Below, one piece after another: positions 1 to 9,340 of a DNA stretch of 64,000 bases. The stretch is taken from contig CANHOA010000011.1 in assembly GCA_947462255.1 (NCBI GenBank), positions 1 through 64,000 on the forward strand. The letters run 5' to 3'. Position numbers and translations under genes: made by a program. Positions within the stretch are counted from its first letter, which is position 1; each line of letters opens with the position of its first letter. The notes under the pieces are model-generated. The model saw only the letters and a program-made list of their open reading frames with translations, made no database searches and was not told the origin of the DNA. Origin of the DNA: Flavobacteriales bacterium (GTDB lineage Bacteria; Bacteroidota; Bacteroidia; Flavobacteriales_D; Crocinitomicaceae).

Positions 1-3000
1 AGTAAATGAGGCTGGAGACCCTCCGTTAATTTTTTTATCATTTCGTGTTCGGCCTTATAATATTTAATCGCGCTAAAAAAGTGAAGTTGCACTATTTGAT
101 AGAAGCGATCGTTTGGCTTTAGGCCCTCTCCGTTTAATGATAACTCAGCTTTGATTGCATGAACGACATACATATCCACCATGTCTTTGGATTTTGTTAA
201 GGCCTTGCCTTTGTATTCACATTCAAAATAAGGTTCAATAAAATTAAATGTGGATTCTGATATAGTTACTCTCCCCGGCTCACTCAGCATTTCCATACGT
301 TGAGCTTGATTAACTGTCGCTCCCCATACGTCGTACGCAATTTTTAACTTACCAATAATCCCTGCAGTAACTGGTCCAGAGTTAATTCCAACCCTCAACT
401 GCCAATAATCCTTTCCATTGGCAATCGCCTCATATTTTAATGTGTTCATATAATCCTGTATCTGAAGGGCGGCAATACAAGTATCAATAGGGTGAGTAGA
501 ATTTTTTTCGGGGATTCCGCCTGCAACCATATAAGCGTCACCAATTGTTTTAATTTTTTCAAGATTGTTTACGCTTGAGATCTCATCAAATTTTCGAAAT
601 ATGACGTCTAGTTTTGAAACCAATCTTGTCGGAGACATTGACTCTGCAATTTTTGTAAAACCAACAACATCTGTAAACATTAATGTAACAAAATCATATG
701 CCTTTGCCTGCACTTTACCATTCATCTTTAACTCTTTGACAACCTGAACTGGCAGTGCGTTTTTTAGCCATTTTTCCGCTATTTCTTTTTCTTTAAAAAG
801 TAAGACTTGTTGCTCTATTACTTTGTTTTTCTCCTCATTAATTACGCTATTCTGAATTTCAATTTGTGATTTTTGATGGCGGATTTCTTTGGTTCTCTCC
901 ACTATCTTCATCTCTAACTTTACTTGGTCTCGCCTCGTTTGATTAATTCGATTGCGTATAAAAAAGTATACGCTAAAAAATAGAATTAAACCTGTAATCG
1001 CCCAAAATAAGAAAGTGGCCCAATATGGCGGGTTGATAACGAAAACAATAGATGCAGGAGTTTTACTCCATGGACCGTCTCCAATTTTTGCGTAAATTTT
1101 TAAGGTGTATTTTCCAAAAGATAAGGAATTGAAATTTATTGAATTAGAAAGTGAAATATAATTTGTGTCCGTTTGTTCTCCCACTAAAATATATTTATAT
1201 TCTAATAATTCTGGAGCACACAAATTGGTGGGTTGAAAAAATACTGTTAAACTTCTTTGACGATAATCTAGTGAAATAACACGATTTTTAAACTGCGACA
1301 ATTCGTAGGCATTAAATTCCGTTGCCGTTGGATTTTGTTTGTTTGCATCAATTGATAGTTTTGTTATTCGAACATTAGCAATTTGTTTGGTATTAACTAT
1401 ATTGTTAGGATAAAAATAATTACAGCCATAAATTCCTCCAAAAAATAGATTGCCATTTCTTGATTTAAAATAGGCGTTTGAATTAAATTCGTTGCATATA
1501 AGACCATTTAACTCATCATATTTTTTGATCTCGCCTGTTATCAGATTGTATTTGGCAATCCCGCGATTTGTACTGAGCCATAAGTTATTCATTTCGTCCT
1601 GCAAAACTCCATACACAACATTATTTGGCAAGCCATTTTTCCTGGTGATTAATTCTCCTTTTAAAGTTGCTGTATTAAACTTTAAGATCCCGGCACCTAA
1701 GGTTCCAATGTAGTATTGATTTGGTCCAGTTTGACAAATACTTGTTAGGATATCTCGTGTAAATTGAACGATTTTATAGTTTAAAGGATGTGGTTTAATT
1801 AAGCGGCTATTTGGGTCAAAAACATTAAGTCCCCCGCTACTCGTGGCGAAATAAATACTACCTTTTTGATCCCGAAAAATAGTGCGACAAATACCTTGTG
1901 TTATGGTCTCATTAAGGTTTGCATTATCATGGGTAAAATAGGTCGTTTTACCCGTTTTTTCATTCCACAATACTACCCCAGCATTTGTTGCCAAAAAATA
2001 GTCGTCTTTTTGATAATTTAAGATCGCATAAATCCGTTGATGTAAATTGTTCTTGGGATTGCCCTTTAAGTTAATTTTTTGGAATTTGGAATCTTTATTT
2101 GTCGGATTTATACGATAAAGTCCATCGTAACAACCAAGTAACAAAGATTCATTTGGTAAAACTTCGATACAAAGAATAGAACCACTTCCATCATTTAAAA
2201 ATTGGTTCTGTTTATAAACATGCTGAAAGGCCCCTGTCTTAGGGGTAACTATTGAAAGCCCTATGTCCGTCCCTAGATAAAGTCGGTCACCGCTTTTATT
2301 TTCATTTATGCACCATACATTTTGACTTGGCAATCCATAATTTGTATTAACGCTAGGCCCAAAAGAAAAGAATCCGCGGTCGTTTGGATTAAAACTAGAC
2401 AAGCCTCTTTCACTACCCACCCATCCAATTCCCGACTTATCAATGAGTAAACAGGATAAGTTATTGTTTAATAATGAATTTTTCTTAAACACATCTTCGC
2501 TACTCATTATGAGTTCACCGTCTTGATTTACTTGGACTAAACCTTGACCGCTTGTGGCAAAAAGCCATGTGTTATTGACACGTTGAATGCCTACAATGGT
2601 GGAAGTGATTTGTTGTTTGATGGAAACGAATGCCCTAGTTACGATTCCCGTGCTTAATGAATAAAAAAACAAGCCTTGAGAAGACGAAAAAACAATATTA
2701 TTCTTGTCGTAAGTACAAGCCGCCATGAGTAAAAAAGGGGGGGCACCTACTTGAAGAGGAATCTGAAGTTTTGTTTTTGTTTTTTTTTCTACATCAATTA
2801 GGTAAACTTCTTGAGAAACAGATGATAGAAGTATTTTGCCAAACGAAACGCTCGATAAAAAAGATATGTTTGTTTTAGGAATAAAATTAGGAATCGAAAT
2901 GAATTTTCTTGTTTTAACATTAAAACATAAAAGCAATTTGCTTTGTGTTTTAATCCAAAGTAAATCGCCTCCATCGGACACTAAATTCTCAATGAATAAC

Positions 3001-3371
3001 CCATCTTTTTTACTCTGAAAAAAAGTGGTAAATTTTTCCGTTTTACTATTGAATAAGAGCAACCCGTTAACCGTTCCGAACCACAACTCGCCATTCGCGG
3101 TTTTCACTGAAGATGTAATGTATGCACTATGCATATCCGCGGTATTCTCACGGTTATACACCCTAAATTCCCTGCCATCAAAATGATTCAGCCCCTCTTG
3201 GGTGCCTATCCAAATACCATGGTAATCGTCTTCCAATATGGTGGACACCATGCTTTGTGAAAGGCCATTCGTAATGGTATAATTAATAAACTTTAAGTCG
3301 GATTGTGTACTTGCAACAAACGATAAAAAGCAAAATAAAATAGCATTGAAATAATATTTTACCCTGCTCAT
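1..3371 (-). CDS. Propeller sensor with C-terminal class III adenylate cyclase (partial)
   Basis: An open frame runs from ATG at 3371 off the left edge, so at least 1123 residues with no stop seen. A signal peptide (about residues 1-22) is followed by two-component-regulator propeller repeats (for example GIWIGTQEGLNHFDG near residue 50), a Y_Y_Y-type strand domain ending FVINPPYW, one membrane helix near 784-803, a coiled coil, and a class III nucleotidyl cyclase from about 884 to 1040. The cyclase keeps both metal aspartates (FTDVVGF; IGDAYM), the adenine-selecting Lys (KIKTIGD) and Asp (YDVWG), and the Asn and Arg of VNQAQRM, so it should make cAMP from ATP in the cytoplasm in response to a periplasmic ligand. 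The tail after the cyclase resembles the linker that precedes HD domains in related proteins, but the window ends there. It starts 4 bases after the ferritin stop, so co-transcription is likely. Confidence 0.85.
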   Translation of the reverse strand, partial: MSRVKYYFNAILFCFLSFVASTQSDLKFINYTITNGLSQSMVSTILEDDYHGIWIGTQEGLNHFDGREFRVYNRENTADMHSAYITSSVKTANGELWFGTVNGLLLFNSKTEKFTTFFQSKKDGLFIENLVSDGGDLLWIKTQSKLLLCFNVKTRKFISIPNFIPKTNISFLSSVSFGKILLSSVSQEVYLIDVEKKTKTKLQIPLQVGAPPFLLMAACTYDKNNIVFSSSQGLFFYSLSTGIVTRAFVSIKQQITSTIVGIQRVNNTWLFATSGQGLVQVNQDGELIMSSEDVFKKNSLLNNNLSCLLIDKSGIGWVGSERGLSSFNPNDRGFFSFGPSVNTNYGLPSQNVWCINENKSGDRLYLGTDIGLSIVTPKTGAFQHVYKQNQFLNDGSGSILCIEVLPNESLLLGCYDGLYRINPTNKDSKFQKINLKGNPKNNLHQRIYAILNYQKDDYFLATNAGVVLWNEKTGKTTYFTHDNANLNETITQGICRTIFRDQKGSIYFATSSGGLNVFDPNSRLIKPHPLNYKIVQFTRDILTSICQTGPNQYYIGTLGAGILKFNTATLKGELITRKNGLPNNVVYGVLQDEMNNLWLSTNRGIAKYNLITGEIKKYDELNGLICNEFNSNAYFKSRNGNLFFGGIYGCNYFYPNNIVNTKQIANVRITKLSIDANKQNPTATEFNAYELSQFKNRVISLDYRQRSLTVFFQPTNLCAPELLEYKYILVGEQTDTNYISLSNSINFNSLSFGKYTLKIYAKIGDGPWSKTPASIVFVINPPYWATFLFWAITGLILFFSVYFFIRNRINQTRRDQVKLEMKIVERTKEIRHQKSQIEIQNSVINEEKNKVIEQQVLLFKEKEIAEKWLKNALPVQVVKELKMNGKVQAKAYDFVTLMFTDVVGFTKIAESMSPTRLVSKLDVIFRKFDEISSVNNLEKIKTIGDAYMVAGGIPEKNSTHPIDTCIAALQIQDYMNTLKYEAIANGKDYWQLRVGINSGPVTAGIIGKLKIAYDVWGATVNQAQRMEMLSEPGRVTISESTFNFIEPYFECEYKGKALTKSKDMVDMYVVHAIKAELSLNGEGLKPNDRFYQIVQLHFFSAIKYYKAEHEMIKKLTEGLQPHL

Positions 3372-3375
3372 TTGC

Positions 3376-3897
3376 TTAATTGTCAGTTTGCTTTGTGGGA
3401 GGAGATTTTTCTTGAGAAGCGTTTTCCAAATCCCTATCGAATAAGTACATACCGCCCTGATTATCGCCGATGAGACGAAGTTTATCGAGCATTGTTCGTG
3501 CTAAGGCTTCTTCTTCTAGTTGTTCAGAAACATACCATTGCACGAAATTATGGGTGGTGTAATCTTTCTCTTGTAAGCAAATATCGACTAAATTGTTAAT
3601 GCTTTCGGTTACTCGAATTTCGTGAGCTAGCAAAGATTCAAAGACATTTTTCAAGTCTTTAAATTCTTTAGGAGGTATTGAAATTTCAGAAATTTCAGCA
3701 CTTCCGCCTCGTTCATTTACGAACTTTATCAATTTTAACATGTGGAAACGTTCCTCATCAGAATGGGCATACATGAATTTTGCCGTTCCACCTAAGCCAT
3801 TTGCTTCAGACCATGAAGCCATAGCAAGGTAATATTGAGAGGAGGATGCCTCCTTTTTAATTTGATCGTTTAAGGCTTTTTCTACTCGTGGGTTCAT
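3376..3897 (-). CDS. ftnA: Non-haem ferritin
   Basis: Bacterial ferritin of 173 residues that oxidises Fe(II) and stores iron in a cytoplasmic 24-subunit shell. The ferroxidase residues line up with E. coli FtnA with a one-residue shift: E16, E49 and H52 (EERFH), E93, Q126 and E129. I start at ATG 3897 (MNPRVEKALNDQ). An upstream in-frame TTG at 3915 lies inside a -7 promoter box and adds residues not usual for the family. The C-terminal tail after about residue 150 is hydrophilic. The adenylate cyclase gene follows after 4 bases. Confidence 0.95.
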   Translation of the reverse strand: MNPRVEKALNDQIKKEASSSQYYLAMASWSEANGLGGTAKFMYAHSDEERFHMLKLIKFVNERGGSAEISEISIPPKEFKDLKNVFESLLAHEIRVTESINNLVDICLQEKDYTTHNFVQWYVSEQLEEEALARTMLDKLRLIGDNQGGMYLFDRDLENASQEKSPPTKQTDN

Positions 3898-3912
3898 CTC
3901 TAATGTTTTGAA

Positions 3913-3920
3913 CAAATTTA
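3913..3920 (-). promoter_or_regulatory. -7 promoter box of ferritin
   Basis: TAAATTTG on the minus strand matches the Bacteroidota sigma-A -7 consensus TAnnTTTG and ends 15 bases before the ferritin ATG. I see no convincing TTG at the -33 position, so this rests on the -7 box alone. Confidence 0.4.
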
Positions 3921-3997
3921 GAGAATCTAATTCATATTATAGCTGAAATTACAGAAAAGTATCCTTGTTTTGAAATGATTAAAAAGTTTGCACTATA

Positions 3998-4807
3998 CTA
4001 CCAATAAAAATTAACCATTGCGCCAATAAAAACAACGAAAGCCCCCAAGCCCGAAAAATAAGAAGCCGTTGCTACAGATGCTTTTTTTCGCTTAGCTCCG
4101 TTTCTAAATCCCTTGTAGTATTGAGTATTAGATTCCAATAACGAATCGTTTGGATTAGCTATGCAATGTAAGTTCTTTGGTGGCGTCCATGCAATCATTG
4201 TCGCGAATAATATGGGGGCCACAAAAACCGAAGTAGCACCCATAATGACAGAACTAGCAATTACCTCCGGTTTGGTTTTATAGTAATTTTTAGCATCGCT
4301 GAGGCCCAAATCATACTCGAAACTTGTGCCTTCTTCTTTCTTTTCATTAGATGGATTTGTCGTAAAGAGATCGAATCCCTTAGGTTTTTCTATGGCTTTA
4401 GTTAATGCTACTTTGGTTCCATCATGCAATCTTACCAGTAATAAACTACTCATAGAACTAATGACCGGCTCAGTAATTTTTCCAGCGTAATAAAAATAGG
4501 TGATTGAATTGTCATCTACCTCTAGTACTTTAGCAGGGAAAGCCCTGCCCTCACTGTTAATAATGGTGTCGTTTACATAAAATTGTTCTGTTAGGCCCGA
4601 AGTATATTTAATAAATATAAGCGATGACTTTGGCACCAAAACAAGCTCTTTGTTAGATGAATCGATAGAAGATATAGTAATAAAATCAGCATCTTGAGCT
4701 ACGATATTAGCAATCGTAATTGCTCCCTTATCACTAATTAATGTGTCTTGTGCGTTGCAACAAAGAGCTAACGAAAAAACGCAACATAAAAGAAGAAAGT
4801 TTTTCAT
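3998..4807 (-). CDS. Secreted/membrane protein with SH3-like beta domains
   Basis: A 269-residue protein with a signal peptide (MKNFLLLCC to about residue 19). The N-terminal half seems to contain two copies of a short beta module (about residues 20-75 and 77-135), each a turn-rich segment followed by a string such as LVPKSSLIFIKYTSG. The same module appears once in the next gene upstream. Two hydrophobic stretches follow, about 185-207 and the extreme C-terminus, probably membrane helices. I recognise no enzyme. It lies 30 bases behind its neighbour, which suggests an operon of two related envelope proteins. Function unknown. Confidence 0.7.
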   Translation of the reverse strand: MKNFLLLCCVFSLALCCNAQDTLISDKGAITIANIVAQDADFITISSIDSSNKELVLVPKSSLIFIKYTSGLTEQFYVNDTIINSEGRAFPAKVLEVDDNSITYFYYAGKITEPVISSMSSLLLVRLHDGTKVALTKAIEKPKGFDLFTTNPSNEKKEEGTSFEYDLGLSDAKNYYKTKPEVIASSVIMGATSVFVAPILFATMIAWTPPKNLHCIANPNDSLLESNTQYYKGFRNGAKRKKASVATASYFSGLGAFVVFIGAMVNFYW

Positions 4808-4837
4808 TTTTCAAGAAAATTAAAAAGAAAATTTATA

Positions 4838-5635
4838 TTATAATTTCCGTGAATTAAAGCCCACTACTAAGCTCAATCTAAATCCAGACTTTGATTCCAC
4901 ACCTGGCACTGTACTGTAAGTGTTTGTAATAGGATCATATTGCTCACTATCAGCTGTCGTTTTCGTAATGTTTGGCGAAAACACAACATTAATTGGAAAG
5001 GTAACTTTGCCAATTTTGAAGGACGCTCCAGCTGCCATTACTAAGCCAACTCCAGAAAGCGATAAAGAGGGTCCTACACCTAACTCAACACCCGACCGTG
5101 TACGAAAGCCAAGAATTCCAGAAGCACTTGGAAGAAACAATCCTTGTTCAAGGCCGCCAATCATAGGAACAAACTCTACTAAACCACATGCCCCATCATC
5201 AAGGGTAAAAATACGCGTTTCAAATTGCCATCCGAATTGAGAAATCCATGGCGTTATGTCTCCTCTATTAAATGCATCTGCTATTTTTTCCCTTGAGGTA
5301 CCCACCCCTAAATAAGTCATTCCGACTCTTGGTCCGCCATATCGCTTAGAAGGCGCCAAAAGATCATCATTTAAATTGTCCTTTTTTATAATGGCAACTT
5401 TTGGATCAGCTCCAAATGTTTCTGTTGAGCCATCGTGGTAGACAATGCTTATTACTTGTCCTAAGTTCATAGAATACATTGGCCCATCTGTGGTTTTTTT
5501 GAATTTAATAAGAGATGGGGTAACTTCCGAAACGAACACATTCATTTGTGCTCCATTTTTTAATGTCATTACATCTTGCGCATTAACACTAAAAATAGCA
5601 AAGAAGAAAAAAGTAAGCGTTATAATTGATTTCAT
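4838..5635 (-). CDS. Secreted protein, beta module plus probable outer-membrane barrel
   Basis: A 265-residue protein with a signal peptide ending near VNAQ. Residues about 21-75 form the small beta module DVMTLKNGAQMNVFVSEV...VISIVYHDGSTETF, common in Bacteroidota envelope proteins. The rest, from about residue 100, is glycine-rich with alternating hydrophobic residues (RVGMTYLGVG; SGFRLSLVVGFNSRKL at the end), as in a small outer-membrane beta barrel. It heads a two-gene set with 3998-4807. The ligand or role is unknown. Confidence 0.7.
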   Translation of the reverse strand: MKSIITLTFFFFAIFSVNAQDVMTLKNGAQMNVFVSEVTPSLIKFKKTTDGPMYSMNLGQVISIVYHDGSTETFGADPKVAIIKKDNLNDDLLAPSKRYGGPRVGMTYLGVGTSREKIADAFNRGDITPWISQFGWQFETRIFTLDDGACGLVEFVPMIGGLEQGLFLPSASGILGFRTRSGVELGVGPSLSLSGVGLVMAAGASFKIGKVTFPINVVFSPNITKTTADSEQYDPITNTYSTVPGVESKSGFRLSLVVGFNSRKL

Positions 5636-5967
5636 AAGATATTGGTTTTTAATTTAAGGGTAAAGTTCTCCTTACTTTTTCACACAAAAAAACTGATTTT
5701 AGCAATTGGCGAACTGCTATTTGCGAAAAATGCAACTAGCTATTAAATTCGATTTCAGTTATTTTATGGTGGCAAGCACAAAAACTTGTTTGCTAAAAAG
5801 GGGGTAAAGTTCTTAAGATACTTCAATTGGCTTTTTGACCATCAGGCATGATAAACGGTTACGATTTGGACACTTAAAATTTATTTGTGTCTGTAAATGT
5901 ATCGAACCTGTTAAATTGAGAAAACTGATTTTAGTAATTAACAAAATGTTGTTTGCGAATAATGCAA
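5636..5967. other. 332-base intergenic region carrying a duplicated gene end
   Basis: No gene fits here. The region holds one complete copy of a 70-base sequence (5689-5758) and most of the second copy, which continues into the end of the regulator gene 5968-6984. The middle part (5759-5920) shows no long reading frame. Confidence 0.7.
5689..5758 (-). repeat. 70-base direct repeat, copy A (orphan gene 3' end)
   Basis: Matches 5921-5990 without gaps at 62 of 70 positions by my count; the last 30 bases are identical. On the minus strand copy A still encodes EIEFNS and a TAG stop, the exact C-terminus of the regulator at 5968-6984, followed by its 3' flank. Upstream of the match the frame soon meets a stop, so only the tail of a paralogue survives or a tail was copied. 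Confidence 0.85.
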
Positions 5968-5990
5968 CTAGCTATTAAATTCGATTTCAG
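5921..5990 (-). repeat. 70-base direct repeat, copy B (true 3' end of regulator gene)
   Basis: The second copy covers the last 23 coding bases of the regulator gene 5968-6984 and 47 bases beyond its stop. The spacing between copy starts is 232 bases. Confidence 0.85.
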
Positions 5991-6984
5991 CTTCTATCTT
6001 CTTTCTGAAATTCAAAATGGTTCTATCAAAATCAGAGAAGAATCGATTTCGTTCTTTTTCATTAACAACGCTTATCAAACTAGAATTCGCAATTTGCTTA
6101 TCCAATACTTGCTTCGTATCTGATACATATTGCTTGTCATTGGTATGCAAGTAATTCATGACATTGTGTGTAAGAAATAGCCCATTGTTCTGTTTGCTTT
6201 CAAAATAGAAAGCTGCATCCGTATTAATTGTTTCATTTAGGAACATATCGAATTGATTTCCTTGCGCTGGTGCTTGAGTACCATAAATAAATTTCTTGCC
6301 ACATATTGCTTGGGCTTTTAAATGGGATGAGAACAGAAGCGCTCTGTCGCATAAAAAAAGGGCATAGCTTGGGTCTTCGAACATGTTAGAATTAAAATAA
6401 TATAATATTTGGCGAAGAAATCCCCGCATTAGTTCCGGGTCATATACTTCCACAGAGGGAATACTGTTATATAAAGAAATGATCTTCATTCCCAAATCAA
6501 ATGCCTTTTCGGGAACCTTCTCATGACGAAAAGGCATGTTTTGATATTCTGGAATTTGTAAATATGTTTTCGCCCAAAAGAAAAGTTTAAACCTTAACAA
6601 TTGAGGTATATTAATCAATTGTAAAAAGGGCATATTATTGATCGTTAGAATTATTTTAGGATCATCTAATGCCTTTAATCGATTAAAGGCGCTTAAGATT
6701 CCTTCCAAATATGATTCTAAACTAAAATCATATTCATTTAGCGGATTGTAGGTAAATAATGCATTTCCTTTCGTTTGATTAATTAAGGCGTCAAATGAGA
6801 TTTTATAGACCGTACATAGCTTTTTTACCTCATCAATCGTTAGGGCCGTTTCATTTCTTAATCTTCGATACGCCGCATCTTGACTCACGCTCAGCACTTC
6901 GCTAAGTGCAAAACCTATTGTTTCACCCGGGCTTAATTTCAGTTTTACTGCTTGTAATAATTCTTCCTGAATTTTAGGTGACAT
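5968..6984 (-). CDS. XRE-like transcriptional regulator
   Basis: A 338-residue protein. An N-terminal helix-turn-helix lies at about residues 15-62 (SEVLSVSQDAAYRRLRNETALTIDEVKKLC), similar to lambda-repressor/BetR-type domains that are frequent in Flavobacteriales. The remaining 270 residues are helical, without signal peptide or membrane helix, and probably form a TPR-like or ligand-binding part. It stands alone between the two envelope-protein genes and murF-alr. Its 3' end is duplicated 232 bases downstream. Target genes cannot be told from the sequence. Confidence 0.7.
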   Translation of the reverse strand: MSPKIQEELLQAVKLKLSPGETIGFALSEVLSVSQDAAYRRLRNETALTIDEVKKLCTVYKISFDALINQTKGNALFTYNPLNEYDFSLESYLEGILSAFNRLKALDDPKIILTINNMPFLQLINIPQLLRFKLFFWAKTYLQIPEYQNMPFRHEKVPEKAFDLGMKIISLYNSIPSVEVYDPELMRGFLRQILYYFNSNMFEDPSYALFLCDRALLFSSHLKAQAICGKKFIYGTQAPAQGNQFDMFLNETINTDAAFYFESKQNNGLFLTHNVMNYLHTNDKQYVSDTKQVLDKQIANSSLISVVNEKERNRFFSDFDRTILNFRKKIEAEIEFNS

Positions 6985-7023
6985 AAAAGTTAAAAGTTAA
7001 AGAGTAAACCAAGGCATTAGGAA

Positions 7024-7031
7024 CAAATCTA
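7024..7031 (-). promoter_or_regulatory. -7 promoter box of the XRE-like regulator
   Basis: TAGATTTG on the minus strand fits TAnnTTTG and lies 39 bases before the ATG at 6984, in the 52-base gap after murF-alr. No -33 TTG at the right distance. Confidence 0.4.
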
Positions 7032-7036
7032 ACTAA

Positions 7037-9340
7037 TTATTCCTCATTAATATAACTTCTATATACGCGCTGCGAAATCCCTGTCATAAGCTCATAAGGA
7101 ATCGTTTCCATTGAGCTTGACAATGCCTCGATACTTTGGTGCTGGCCAATAATTTCAACCTCAGCACCTGCTTGAACCAAGAGGTGACTTACATCCACCA
7201 TAATCATATCCATGCAAACATTTCCTACCGTTGGGCAAAATACGCCTTGAATAAAAACACCCCCTTTCCCATTGCTTAATATTCTTCTAAATCCATCGCC
7301 GTATCCAAGCGGAATAATGGCAATTGTTATTTTTTGGGGAGCCACAAAAGACCGATTGTAGCCTATACTTTCGCCTTTCTCAACTGTTTTAAGTTGTGAA
7401 ATTGTGCTTTTCCAAGCAATGACAGGCCTTAAATTTTTCCGCCAAATCTCATTCGAACTGATTCCGAATGCTCCGATGCCTATCCGCACCATAGTCGTTT
7501 GGTCTGAAGAAAAATTAACGATCCCCTCCGAATTTAATATGTGGCGTAGGAATGGCGTAGGCACCATTTTTTGGATCTGGTTACAAATCTGGGTGAAGGT
7601 TTCAATTTGACGTAAGGTGAAGGAAGGATCTTTTCGATTATCCGATTCAGCTAAATGAGAATAAACGCTTTTAATCAAAATTTCAGGTTGGGAACGAATT
7701 ACATCGATCAATTTTCGAGTTTCAGTTGATGAAAACCCAAGTCTATTCATACCGGAGTCAAATTTCAAGTGGATCGGAAATCCCTCTTTATTTTGAGCAA
7801 TAAGATGATGGAGCAAGGCATCAAGTTGTTCGAAAGAATAGATTGACGGTTCTAATTTATATTGTATGCAATCGTCGAATGCTTCCTCCTCTGCGTTCAT
7901 AACCAAAATTGGTAATAACACACCCGCTTTTCGTAGTTCAACACCCTCATCGGCATAAGCAACTCCAAGATAATCAACTCCTGTTTTCTCAATAAATTGA
8001 GCTGTTTTAATGAGGCCACTTCCATACGCTTGGGCTTTAACCATTACTAACATCTTTGTATTTTTATCCACGCGCTCCTTGTATTGCAACAAATTGTGCC
8101 TTAAAGCCGATAAATTTATTTCGATTTGCGTTTTATGCTTTTTTAGCTTTAGCTGCATAGCCCATTTTTGCATGTTGGCTTTTCGAGTTCCTTTTATCAA
8201 GACAACCGAGTTTTCGATAGTAAAAGAGGGCTCCTCACTTAAATAAACCACTTGTATTTGATCTAATCGAAAAGGTTGAGCTATAGCGTATATTTTTTCT
8301 AAAATGCTCGGATTTTTATCATGCAGACCAATAATTAGTGCTCTAGGACGATTTTTAGCAATTGAAACTTGAAATTCCAGAGAGTGCTTTAGTGCATCGA
8401 GGTCTAAATTGTACGTATCATTAATTATTGTGTTGTTATTCACCCCCTCATAGGTTTCTAAACGCATGGCTAAACGCGGCAATAAAGGAATTGCCTTCGC
8501 AATATTTTGCGCAGGCACCTTCAGGTATCTTGCAACGGCTATAGCAATTGCCGTAGCCGATTTACTGGCGATATCGCTAAATGGAAGATCGAGCATTTCG
8601 TTCGTATATTCGCTAAGTTCTATTGATTCCCCTTTGAGAAATGACCAGCCTCTATTCCTTAATCCAGGTCCTAAAAATATTTTTTTAGCGTGAGCAAACA
8701 ACTGGGTTTTTTCCTTACAAAGTTCCGTAGCGTCAGAAAAATTATCGAGGTGAGCTGTGCCAATTGCCGTTAAAATTCCAATGTCAGGACGAATGAGTTT
8801 TTCCAGCCTCTCCATTTCGCCAGGAGCAGAAATACCCACTTCAATTAGGGCAATATCGCAATCATGGTTTAATTCCAATAAGGAAAGTGCTACGCCCAGT
8901 TGAGAATTATAGCTTTTTGGGCTTCTAATAACTCTAAAATTTGTCGCTAAAAAGTAATATAGCCATTCTTTTGTGGTGGTCTTTCCTACGCTACCTGTTA
9001 TGGCAACGATTGGATAATTAAATTGATCCCGGTGATGTTTTGCGATTGCTTGCAAGGCATAAAGCGTGTTCTTAACTAAAATATACGTGGCTTGTTTTAA
9101 TAGTGTCTTTGGGAGGCTTGAAACAATAAAAACACGTACTCCTTTATCGTAGGCGTCTTGAATAAAAGAATGACCATCCTTAAATTCACCTTGTAAAGCA
9201 TAAAAAACACTGTGCTCACCTGAAACGAGTTTTCTAGTATCAATTGAAAGCGCTTTTATAAGGTGCTTTTCTGGGATAAAACCAATGCTTTCTCCCTTAC
9301 TTAAATCAATAATTGTATGTAAATCAATGGCTAGATTCAA
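7037..9340 (-). CDS. murF-alr: Fused MurF ligase / alanine racemase
   Basis: A 767-residue fusion typical of Bacteroidota. Residues 1 to about 400 are MurF (UDP-MurNAc-tripeptide:D-Ala-D-Ala ligase), with ATP loop GSVGKTT at 116-122, EVGISAPGEM near 168, AHLDNF near 196-201 and NDTYNLDLDALKHS near 307-320. Residues about 404-767 are a PLP alanine racemase with the cofactor lysine K435 (VMVKAQAYGSG) and the GYGDGFRR segment carrying the catalytic tyrosine. One chain thus makes D-Ala and adds D-Ala-D-Ala to the peptidoglycan precursor. The Alr motif reads KAQAYG rather than the usual KANAYG. The gene overlaps the tdk stop by 4 bases, so the two are translationally coupled. Confidence 0.96.
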   Translation of the reverse strand: MNLAIDLHTIIDLSKGESIGFIPEKHLIKALSIDTRKLVSGEHSVFYALQGEFKDGHSFIQDAYDKGVRVFIVSSLPKTLLKQATYILVKNTLYALQAIAKHHRDQFNYPIVAITGSVGKTTTKEWLYYFLATNFRVIRSPKSYNSQLGVALSLLELNHDCDIALIEVGISAPGEMERLEKLIRPDIGILTAIGTAHLDNFSDATELCKEKTQLFAHAKKIFLGPGLRNRGWSFLKGESIELSEYTNEMLDLPFSDIASKSATAIAIAVARYLKVPAQNIAKAIPLLPRLAMRLETYEGVNNNTIINDTYNLDLDALKHSLEFQVSIAKNRPRALIIGLHDKNPSILEKIYAIAQPFRLDQIQVVYLSEEPSFTIENSVVLIKGTRKANMQKWAMQLKLKKHKTQIEINLSALRHNLLQYKERVDKNTKMLVMVKAQAYGSGLIKTAQFIEKTGVDYLGVAYADEGVELRKAGVLLPILVMNAEEEAFDDCIQYKLEPSIYSFEQLDALLHHLIAQNKEGFPIHLKFDSGMNRLGFSSTETRKLIDVIRSQPEILIKSVYSHLAESDNRKDPSFTLRQIETFTQICNQIQKMVPTPFLRHILNSEGIVNFSSDQTTMVRIGIGAFGISSNEIWRKNLRPVIAWKSTISQLKTVEKGESIGYNRSFVAPQKITIAIIPLGYGDGFRRILSNGKGGVFIQGVFCPTVGNVCMDMIMVDVSHLLVQAGAEVEIIGQHQSIEALSSSMETIPYELMTGISQRVYRSYINEE

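Noticed and set aside
4920-5240. Plus-strand open frame of 106 residues within the barrel-protein gene
   Set aside because: Antisense shadow, no recognisable domain; minus-strand protein has signal peptide and module.
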